A model generated the notes under the pieces. It did no database searches and was not told where the DNA came from. It saw only the letters and a list, made by a program, of their open reading frames with translations. DNA of 64,000 nucleotides from Cristatella mucedo (taxonomy: Eukaryota; Bryozoa; Phylactolaemata; Cristatellidae). Positions 52,968 to 61,164 of the stretch are shown piece by piece. Both the position numbers and the translations under genes were made by a program. The stretch spans positions 2,675,393 to 2,739,392 of the forward strand of contig WPIO01000044.1 in the NCBI GenBank assembly GCA_009760855.2. Reading direction: 5' to 3'. Within the stretch, counting starts at the first letter, position 1, and every line of letters begins with the position of its first letter.

Positions 52968-54236
52968 TTAGTTAATTTTTTTATATTTTTTTCTACTGAT
53001 ATCTAACATTCTATCAACAATACTACGGGCATAATTTTTTATCTTATTCAAACTTGAAGGATTTGATACTTTGTCTTTTAAGAAATCAGTTGCAAATGAA
53101 TCGTTTAACGTTCCACCAATACCCAAACCTAACTTTGCTTTTGCTGCCATGACAGCTGCCACTGTTTTAGCATCTTCGCGAACATAAGCAGGTTGTTTAG
53201 GGTCAAGTGCAATACGAGTACCACTTTCTGCCAGTACAAGGTCGGATAAATTTCGTATTTCTGTTCTTTTTTGTTCTGACATTCCACCTGTCTCTGTATG
53301 TATGATCATGGATAAGTGCACGATTATCAAGATCATTGACTCCCTGGTACCCTTCCTCCATTCTTTTAGTAAAATTTGTTCCTGGTCCGGCATAGCTATA
53401 TCTATTAGTATTATTAAAATTTCCATTTGGAACAAATTCTGATTTTACTCCTGCTGTTAATTTTAAGTGAAATTCCCTTCCACCAGATATCTTATTTATT
53501 AAATCCACAATACCTGAACCATGTCTTCTATTTGCCTTTAACTTTTTAAGACTAAGATTCAATTGCATTCCTACTCCTTTTTTATACTTTTCTATCCTTA
53601 ATAATAATAATAATATTGCACTTGATAAAGCGCCCTCAGAAAACCTAATCTCTCTCTAGGCGCTTTACATTTGCTGCAAAGTTATACGCAATAGAATAGT
53701 AAGTAAAATCATGCTTGAAAAACAAACAAAATGAATAACATGGTTAGGGGTTACATGCACTGGGTCAGCATGCAAATGTGGTTAGTGGCAGCATGAACAG
53801 TGTCAGCACGCATAAGCACATCGAGGACGAATCACAAGGACCCACTAAATGCTGTCCTAAATAGGTATGTTTTTAAGTTTCTTTTAAATGTGGTCAGGTC
53901 AGGGGATGTTCTGATGCAGGTCGGGAGGGAGTTCCAGGCTGTGGGAGCATACGAGCTAAATGCACGGTCTCCAAAGGATTTAAGGTTTGTACGAGGTATT
54001 TCTAGACTGTTGGATTCCGAAAAGCGAGTGGTACGATGCTTTGCCTGATGGGGTAGTATATCTGAAAGATAGGCTGGAGCCATAGAATGAAGACTTCTAC
54101 GTTGAGTATCTGTTACAAGGATAGATTTAGCGCCATTCAGATTACTATTATTTAATCTTATAGAGATTGGTTCTTTTGATTTATGAATTAGATTAATTTG
54201 ATGATCAGATAAATCAAGTTTGACTTCTTGATACAT
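52968..54236 (-). pseudogene. Phospholipase A2-domain virion protein (element D), LINE-interrupted
   Basis: MYQEVKLDLSDHQINLIHKS starts at 54236; after VTDTQ, LINE-b (53599-54093) intervenes; the gene resumes with a basic segment and MQLNLSLKKLKANRR. KISGGREF (I-x-G-G) precedes the domain. YAGPGTNF (calcium loop) and DLDNRALIHDHTY (His-Asp and Tyr) follow; a one-base change near 53290 shifts frame just after. The C-terminal helical domain ends ISRKKYKKIN. Confidence 0.8.
53599..54093 (-). mobile_element. LINE-b 3' end, copy 4
   Basis: (AAT)n at 53600-53618, stem-loop, and minus-strand LINE RT C-terminus (RSLHSMAPAYLSDILPHQAK, FGDRAFSSYAPTAWNSLPTC), truncated at about 54093. Nearly identical to copies 1 and 5, with copies 2 and 3 forming a slightly different pair (e.g. 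gacatgcacagg against tacatgcactgg). Confidence 0.85.
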
Positions 54237-54304
54237 TCTATATACATTAAATTATTTTAAGTGTAAAATATTATATTAAACAATAAAGAATATTGTATAC
54301 TAAA

Positions 54305-54847
54305 ATGGATCAAGATAAAATTACTACTTAAAGAGATAGGGTTCTTGAATTATTTGATCTCAACACTTTTACTGGAAAATTTACTCATAAGATTAGAAGA
54401 CAGAAAGTAACACGTGGCTCGGAAGCAGGTTCAATAAATTCTTCTGGATACAGACAAATAAGAATTGATGGAAAATCATACTACACTCACAGGTTAGTTT
54501 GGTTAACCAAGACTGGTAGATTCCCTGTACATGTGATAGATCACATTGATAATAATAAGTTAAATAATCGTTTCGATAACTTACGTGAAGAAACTCATTC
54601 AGAAAATCAAAGAAATAAACCAAAACTAAAATGTCAATCATTTGATTTTATAGGTGTCAGTTTTCTTGAAAGAGCAAACAAATACACAGCCTATATACAA
54701 ATAGATGGAGATAAAAGACACCTAGGTTATTTTGAGGAAGAAGAATCTGCTTATGCTCATGATATTACAGTAATACGTCTAAGTATTGATATTGCAAAAT
54801 TAAACTTCTAATATAGTTTAACAGAAGATAATAAAATTGTTCGTTAA
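54305..54847 (+). pseudogene. HNH/AP2 endonuclease (element D), two stops
   Basis: MDQDKITT then TAA at 54329, TFTGKFTHKIRRQ, SINSSGYRQIRIDGKSYYTH, HNH core IDHIDNNKLNNRFDNLREET with NQRNK, AP2 part FIGVSFLERANKYTAYI and HLGYFEEEESAYAHD, and a second stop near 54809. Same position as the gene at 29468, so it was present in the common ancestor of C and D. Confidence 0.75.
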
Positions 54848-54854
54848 ACTGACT

Positions 54855-55955
54855 ATTAGTTCTTACATCTTCGTTTGAGGTTATCTCTTAACTTAATCAT
54901 TTCGTTATACATTTCCTGTTGACTTTTACCTTGAACAAATAAATTTGCAAGAAGCATTGCACTTTCAGCCTTATAATCACACGTTTTAGTTCCGCCAACT
55001 GTTGAAGCTTCTACTTTTTTATTTCTCGTTTTAAATCTTCACTATAGCTAACACCTCCTTTTTCTACAAGTTCTCTTATTTTATTAAGGTAAATCAATCT
55101 GTTTTTAACTTCCGAATTCTGTACTTTGTCACTTAGATCTATATCAACACCCTTATCAAGTAGTTCTATTATGTTTTTCAAGTCTACAATAGAATTATTT
55201 AATCTTTCACTTTGAAGTGATAAAGCACTCATTCTCTCTTCGTGAGTATTCATTTTAGGTGCTCTAGCAGTATACATTGTTTCATCCACTATCTTTTTTA
55301 TCAATCCAGCAACAGCTACCGTGATTGAAACTGCTAAACCAACTGTTCTTATTACACTTGCCATACTAGCAATGATAGCTGGAATTGCATGTAGAAAACC
55401 TCCTTTCATTTCAAGAAAGTTCTTCTTCCAAGCGATTGAATCAAGTTGTGTTGCATCCCATGAAACTTCTTCTCCAAATGTATCCGATAAAAACTTACTA
55501 GGGTAAAGATACCAATCACTCTTTGCTTTCTTTGCTTCTAATAGTATCTCATTTATATAAAAACCTACTTCTAAACTTGCAACCATTTTTGATAGCCCTT
55601 CTTTTTTATCTGACATTGCTTTCCAGAACACTTGACCGTATTTACCAGAAGCAACATCATCAACAATTTCTTTTATAAACAAACCAAGATCTACTATTCC
55701 TGTTACTCTTGATAGAAAACCTTCTAGAACTTTGGTAGCTGTTCCAATTACTTCAAACGATTGTTACACTTTTGGAACAATCTTTGCTATCTTGTTTGAA
55801 GCTTGTAAAGACAGTTTTATAGCAACTTTAGGTACTAACTTTATAACTGCTTTTGAACCCACTTCCGTTGCAGTTTTAACACCAGACACTACTTCTTTAG
55901 TTGTATCAACCCCTTCTTTTATATTATCAACTCCTTTGCCTTTTTTATTCTTCAT
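54855..55955 (-). pseudogene. Membrane-segment protein (element D)
   Basis: MKNKKGKGVDNIKEGVDTTK start, amphipathic KLSLQASNKIAKIVPK, a stop near 55765, then frame 55682-55011 with SEVSWD-type WDATQLDSIAWKKNFLEMKG, hydrophobic AIPAIIASMASVIRTVGLAV, LSLQSERLNNSIVDLKNIIE, and a basic Cys-containing C-terminus (RRCKN). LEMKGGF also fits the M-x-G-G cleavage pattern. Start is 13 bp from the divergent fibre 1 start. Confidence 0.6.
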
Positions 55956-55968
55956 GTGTTATAAGTGA

Positions 55969-56813
55969 ATGGAAAAAGTTAGAAAGATTAATGGATCTAT
56001 TTACAGTAATCTTAACGCAAATGGAAATAGAGTAACTAATTTAGGTTTTCCTGTTAATGATTGTGATGCAATAAGATTGGATTATGGTTTTAGTTTAAGC
56101 TTTGGAGGAAGTACCGCATCAAATGTTATAGGTGATTTAGCAACTGTTTCAAGTGTATCAGGATTTCTTTCAAAGACTGATGCAAAGATGACATCAAAGT
56201 TGAATTGTAAGAATGTTGTTGGTATATCAGGTAATCTGCTGACGGGACTGTATACAGTGATTTAAGACATTATAAAGTTATAAATTATGGACTATTAAAG
56301 AATATGGCACAAGTGTTCCAAGGTAAAGCAACAGCGAGTATGAATATGGGAGGAAAGAATATTGCTAACTTAAAAGACTCTGATGTTATAACAAAACAGT
56401 ATGTGGATAGTACTAAACAAATATCATTTAGATATTTAGGAATAAGTTCTAGTACTTATCCCACTGTATTTTATCTTAATATGTTAGGTTTGAGTATTAG
56501 TGCAAATGGTAGTACAGGAAATAAACTTCAAACGCAGCAACTTACACCTGGTGACATGCCAATTATCTCACAAGGAACTGGAGAAGTTATTGCATACTCA
56601 ACTAATCTTAAAACATTCTTTCCAGGAGCATTACCTAACTTTGCAATGATAAGTGGAATTATGTACGCAACTAATAAAACAAATGCATATGTAGAATTAA
56701 CTAGTGAATCTACATTTGGACTTAGTGGTACTCTAGTTTTAATAATTAATATTGATGGAACATGTACTCATGCTATTGATAAGTTTACTGTTGCAAGTGG
56801 AATAACTTATTGA
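55969..56813 (+). pseudogene. Fibre-like protein 1 (element D)
   Basis: MEKVRKINGSIYSNLNANGN; repeats LGFPVNDCDAIRLDY, SMNMGGKNIANLKDSD, VITKQYVDSTK; a head with YLNMLGLSISANGSTGN and TNLKTFFPGALPNF. One frame change near 56235. The most complete fibre 1. Confidence 0.65.
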
Positions 56814-56837
56814 TTTTCTTTTTACTATTGTATAGAA

Positions 56838-57695
56838 ATGTTCAGACCTATAAGAGGAGGAATTGGTATAACTAATTGCATTAAAAAGAGCGGTGATATA
56901 CTTACCGGTAGTTTAAGTATGAATGGTAATTTAATAAAGGATTTAGGTAATCCTGTTGATAGTGGAGATGCAGTAAATAGCAAGTATATAGATGCTAATT
57001 TCGTTACTAAAGTATCAAGAGGAACTACAGCTGATGGAGATATTGATATGAAAAATTATAAGATAATAGAATTAGCAAATCCTGTAAATTCTAGTGATGC
57101 TGCAACTAAAGATTATGCAGACAGTAAACTTCTAAAGACTGGTGGAATTATTAATGGGTCACTAACTGTAAATGGAAATGTAACTGTTGGTGGACCTCCT
57201 ATTTTTGATAATGATCTTCTAAATAAATTTTATATGGATACTAATTTTCTTAAACTAACAGGAGGAATTCTCAATGGAAATTTAGACATGAATGGTAATT
57301 CCATCTTTTTAGAAAACGACCCTGTTAATCCAAATGATGGTGTAAACTTTAACTATCTAAATAGAATATCTGATGGAAATATTGCTGTATTAAGTTTTAG
57401 AGCAACACTTGATGGGTCTTTAACTACAGAATGATATGGAAAAACACTTATTGTCAGATGGATTTCTACTTAAACTGATACTACTATTCCAAGAGGGTTG
57501 TTTGTTGTTGCAACATTGTATGTATTTACAGCAGGAAGAATAGGGATAGTATTACCACTTCCAGCGACACTAACACCATTGCAAGATCAACCATACGGTG
57601 GATATGTGCTTGATGCCAATAAAAAAGTTGTTCAGTCATCAACTTTTATATCAGGTTCAAATTTATTTGATAAAGAATTAAATATTACTGTTTAA
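56838..57695 (+). pseudogene. Fibre-like protein 2 (element D)
   Basis: Starts after gtatagaaATG. Open to 57434 (four repeats: SLSMNGNLIKDLGNPVDSGD, KIIELANPVNSSDAATKDYAD, a GSLTVNGNVTVG unit, NLDMNGNSIFLENDPVNPND), then TGA and TAA stops near 57433 and 57472 within the head, which continues to 57695 (RGLFVVATLYVFTAG). Confidence 0.65.
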
Positions 57696-57712
57696 ATAGC
57701 GATAACATAAAA

Positions 57713-58225
57713 ATGCTTAGTAGAAGATTATTAGAAATGAATGGAACTCTAAATCGTGAAAAAAATAGAATAACAAATAATGGTTCTACTAATAGTGAAT
57801 TAGAAGCTGTAAGTAAAACCTTTGCCGATAATAATTATATTCGAAAAGACTCTGATGACATTGTACGAGGAGATTTATCTGCTAAGTCAAAAAACTATGT
57901 AAATGTGGCTTATCCAGTTAATGGAAATGATTTATCTGCAAAACAGTATCTTGATACAAAAGTTGGAACAGAAGGAGGACAAGTAATAGATGGAACTCTA
58001 AAAGTAGATAGATGAATTGCTAATAACTCTACCGACTGTTCATACACAAAAGAACGAGCTTATTCAGCATTTCTAAGAATAAATAGATCTTTTAACCATG
58101 AGTCATTCATAGTAGATGGTGCAATAGGTGTTGAAAGTGCTACTAATTTATCTAACAACACCACTGATATTACTTTAGCAAAGCTATCTGACATTAACTT
58201 AAAAAACCAATCTACTCAAAGATAA
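57713..58225 (+). pseudogene. Fibre-like protein 3 (element D)
   Basis: MLSRRLLEMNGTLNREKNR; repeats NSELEAVSKTFADNNYIRKD and YVNVAYPVNGNDLSAKQYLD; TGA at 58013; the C-terminal part (LAKLSDINLKNQSTQR) follows. The stop at 58223-58225 overlaps the position of the next gene's start, as in element C. Confidence 0.55.
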
Positions 58226-58697
58226 CATTAAACATAAGAGACATTAATAGAATAAATAGTGATAGAACTAATATTATTAATGAGGACACTTATTATAATG
58301 TCTATGGAAGAACAGCTGAAAATAATGCATTTCTACTAAAGGATGATAATATTACTAGAGTAAGCTATAGAACTATTACATCAACAATGTCAATAACTAA
58401 AGACAAGTTGTCTGCAGAATATGATAATATAGTTACTAACTAGTATCATAAATTCTACTCTCCTAACTTTCTTCATTCTAATTTACTTAATACACCGTAT
58501 TCAGTGTGGAAGGTGATTACATGCTGTTGTTAAGGAATTCTTTAACAAACTTTGCTATCTTTGAGGAAAGTGATAAAAAAATAATATCATTTGATGTTCG
58601 TTGTCCTGTTATAAATTATGGAGGATATAGAACACCAAGCGCTTTAGATATTATTGAGATTGGTTTAGTTAAGAAAGCTAGATTAGTAAATATCTAA
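58222..58697 (+). pseudogene. Fibre-companion gene (element D)
   Basis: The expected ATG overlapping the fibre 3 stop is ATA here. TLNIRDINRINSDRTNIINE and AENNAFLLKDDNITR match 17515-17952; a TAG at 58441 interrupts. The C-terminal part (SDKKIISFDVRCPVINYGGY, IIEIGLVKKARLVNI) is open. Unknown function. Confidence 0.45.
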
Positions 58698-59105
58698 ATC
58701 CTCCAATCCGTAGTTTCTTTAATCAACTCTTTTGGAAGTTCAAAGTCCTTTCCTTGATCTACTTCTCTCTTTATTTGTTTTGTTAGTTCTATTTTTAGAG
58801 TAAGCTTCTGACTTAATTCTATTTATTTTTTCTACTTTTAAGTCTTTGAGAAACTCTTTAAAGATTGAACCGTCTCTAACTTTACTAGATATATTTGCAA
58901 TCTCTGGTTCAGAGTGATTGATTCCTAATGCCTTGTATTCAATAACTAGTTTTACAGCGTTTAGTAATGTTGATCTAATGTCTTCAATTCTTCCCATTGG
59001 ATAAGAACAAATCTTAAAGTTTGAATGCTGCTGTCCTTGAACTTCATTGAGGCTATCCTTACTTCTTGTTTCAACTGAAGCCATAATTCTAAAAAATAAA
59101 AACAT
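58695..59105 (-). pseudogene. Small basic protein (VETRSKD type)
   Basis: Open from 59105 to 58740; a frame change then leads to an end LPKELIKETTDWRI near 58695. VETRSKDSLNEVQGQQ, ICSYPMGRIEDIRSTLLNAV, and a Lys/Arg/Asn/Ser-rich C-terminal half. The start motif TATAGAATG is at 59105; a second Met at 59084 aligns with the A copy. No counterpart is seen in element C between 34063 and 34168, so it was lost there. Confidence 0.55.
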
Positions 59106-59142
59106 TCTATAATACCGCTTATTTTGTTTTAATTAAATTAAT

Positions 59143-59646
59143 TATGCGGCAGATTGTGCTTCTATCGCTGCTGCAGTTGCCTTTTGTCCTGCACTAACAC
59201 CATCAGTTATATCAGGAAGAATTGCGTAACACTCATCTTTAACAATTCCAGAGATATCTGGTTTAACTCCTGATACTCCTGAGATACATACTGTTGAGAT
59301 ACATAAATACTGTTGAGAGGGTAGGAAGTTGTGATGCAATCCACGCTGTATATCCAGAGATTTCAGATGGATCATCAAGAAGTGTGTCAACTTTAGACCT
59401 AACAGTTGTTTCAAGATTAGCTGTTACCTCAGATAATCCAGCAGTTATAATTTTTTGAGCTTCGATATCACATTCATCAAGATAGAATTTCTTAACTGAA
59501 TTATCAGTCATAACTGAAATATCTGAATCAAGTGTTTGTTGATCGTATGCGGTCATTCTTGATCTAGCAAGATAACCAACGTAAGATTTCAGAAGAGTGG
59601 CACTAGTGGCAAGATTGGGATCAGTAACATCAGAAGTTGCCTGCAT
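59143..59646 (-). pseudogene. MAEVTDP-type helical protein (element D)
   Basis: MQATSDVTDPNLATSATLLK after tatataggaaaATG; MTDNSVKKFYLDECDIEAQK, SEVTANLETTVRSKVDTLLD, DECYAILPDITDG. A short tandem duplication (ctgttgagatacat near 59290-59310) shifts the frame; otherwise intact. Confidence 0.6.
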
Positions 59647-59742
59647 TTTCCTATATAAAAAATAAGAAATTCCATGCACACATATTTAATAGTATTAGAA
59701 AGATGATTTTCTTTTTTGCTCACTTACATTGAAGGTTCAATC

Positions 59743-59970
59743 ACAATAAGTTTAGGTACAAGTTTTTTGTAGCATTCTTTAATTCTTTTTGTGCTCCCTT
59801 ATATTTTCATTAGCGTCACAGGCCACTAAAAGACTATCAATAGTTGGTCTATTTAATTCTTTTGTAGCTTTACAAAATTTGTAATGACCATCACTATGTA
59901 TACCAAATTAAGATTGAACAATAACTTTAGAATCAGAACACCCACAAATTCTTTTAATTTCATTTTCCAT
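59743..59970 (-). pseudogene. Small helical protein (element D), broken
   Basis: MENEIKRICGCSDSK, a stop near 59912, then FGIHSDGHYKFCKATKELNR and PTIDSLLVACDANENI. Clearly a paralogue of 60380-60598 (same ...FGIHCDNYYKFYKII... pattern), so this is a tandem duplicate in D. Confidence 0.55.
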
Positions 59971-60033
59971 TTTCAATTTTTCTATATATGATTATAAAAT
60001 TTATTTAATACAATTTATTTTTAGCTTCTGTCT

Positions 60034-60276
60034 TTACCTCATCAAGCATATGATGAAATTTATCAAATGCCTCAGTATATTTTCTTCCTCTTTCATTCTA
60101 TCATATTCATCACAAACCTGTAAAAGAATAGAAACTTTTGAATCATCATCTAATGCAAAAATACGCTTATAAAGATCTACAGCAACATAACTATTATCAT
60201 CATCAAAACGGCAAACATTTTTCGCAATTCTTACAACATAATCACAACAAAGAATTCTTGAAATTTGTTGATCCAT
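60034..60276 (-). CDS. Small helical protein, CDYVV type (element D)
   Basis: 80 codons after tatatagaaaATG. MDQQISRILCCDYVVRIAKN, DDSKVSILLQVCDEYDRMKE. Shares the ISRILCC / LLQVCDxxDxM plan with the MDVSRILSC family. Ends in read-through (LINFIICLMR) after a probable frame change near 60075. Confidence 0.5.
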   Translation of the reverse strand: MDQQISRILCCDYVVRIAKNVCRFDDDNSYVAVDLYKRIFALDDDSKVSILLQVCDEYDRMKEEENILRHLINFIICLMR

Positions 60277-60379
60277 TTTCTATATAAAGTTAAAATTTTG
60301 TTTAATTGAGTTAATTTTGTACTACTTTTTTGTTGCTTCTTCAAGTATTTCTTTTACCACACCTTCTTTAAGTTTATGT

Positions 60380-60598
60380 TCAATTTTTTTCTGTGCGATA
60401 GATCAATTTTATTTTTTGCTCACTTATATTGTCATTAGCATCACAAACCGCTAAAAGACAATCAATAATTGGTCTATCCATTTCTTTTATAATTTTATAA
60501 AATTTGTAATAATTATCACAATGTATACCAAATAAACTTAGAAAAACACTTTTAGAATTAGGACACAATGAAATTCTTTTAATTTCGTTTTCATTCAT
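60380..60598 (-). CDS. Small helical protein, NENEIKR type (element D)
   Basis: 72 codons after tatataggaaaaATG. MNENEIKRISLCPNSKSVFL, IIKEMDRPIIDCLLAVCDAN. Paralogue of 59743-59970 and 34976-35215. Probably frameshifted at the C-terminus, since a Lys-rich tail (KEILEEATKK) lies in another frame to about 60325. Confidence 0.5.
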   Translation of the reverse strand: MNENEIKRISLCPNSKSVFLSLFGIHCDNYYKFYKIIKEMDRPIIDCLLAVCDANDNISEQKIKLIYRTEKN

Positions 60599-60634
60599 TT
60601 TTCCTATATAAAGTTAAAAATCTATTTAATTCAA

Positions 60635-60910
60635 TTAATTAATTTGTACTCTTTGTTTTGTTTTTGGGGTTTTTGATTTTTTAGCTGTTTCTTCAAGCAT
60701 TTCATTTATCTTACCTCTACACTCCATTAGTTCATCAGAAGCTTCACACATTTCTATAAGAACACTAACAAATGAACTATCTAAATCTGGAATAAGTTTA
60801 TCAAGTGAGTGTCTAACTATGCGTTGATCATTACCTTTAAATTTTTGAAGGCAGACCTTTACTGCCATTTCTCTAGATTGTTCACAGCTTAGAATTCTTG
60901 AGACATCCAT
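60635..60910 (-). CDS. MDVSRILSC-type small protein, intact (element D)
   Basis: 91 codons after tatatagaaATG. MDVSRILSCEQSREMAVKVC, RIVRHSLDKLIPDLDSSFVS, LIEMCEASDELMECRGKINE, basic tail TAKKSKTPKTKQRVQIN. Predicted all-helical. The only uninterrupted member; relatives at 291 and 35252. Confidence 0.6.
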   Translation of the reverse strand: MDVSRILSCEQSREMAVKVCLQKFKGNDQRIVRHSLDKLIPDLDSSFVSVLIEMCEASDELMECRGKINEMLEETAKKSKTPKTKQRVQIN

Positions 60911-60934
60911 TTCTATATAAGTACAGATATTTTT

Positions 60935-61134
60935 TTATAATTCAGTTTCTTCATTTACATAATCAACTCGAAATGGTGGTATATCATCGTTACCATAATA
61001 AGTAAAGTCTTCAGCCGATTCAGATTCAGATTCTGGTTCAGACTCAGATTCAGATTCTGATTCGTGACCTGATTGTGTATCTGGTAGTGACTCCTCTTCT
61101 TCAACTTTGAAAACTCTGGGTTTTCTTTTTCCAT
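60935..61134 (-). pseudogene. Small acidic Ser/Glu-repeat protein (element D)
   Basis: The frame with FKVEEEESLPDTQSGHESES and alternating Ser-Glu/Pro-Glu, ending DYVNEETEL, is open to 60935. The motif-linked ATG at 61134 (tataatagaaATG, reverse) is in another frame, so a small indel lies near the start. Equivalent in position to 35495-35839 but with almost no residue identity, showing rapid change. Confidence 0.5.
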
Positions 61135-61164
61135 TTCTATAATAAAGCAATTGTTTTTACTAAT

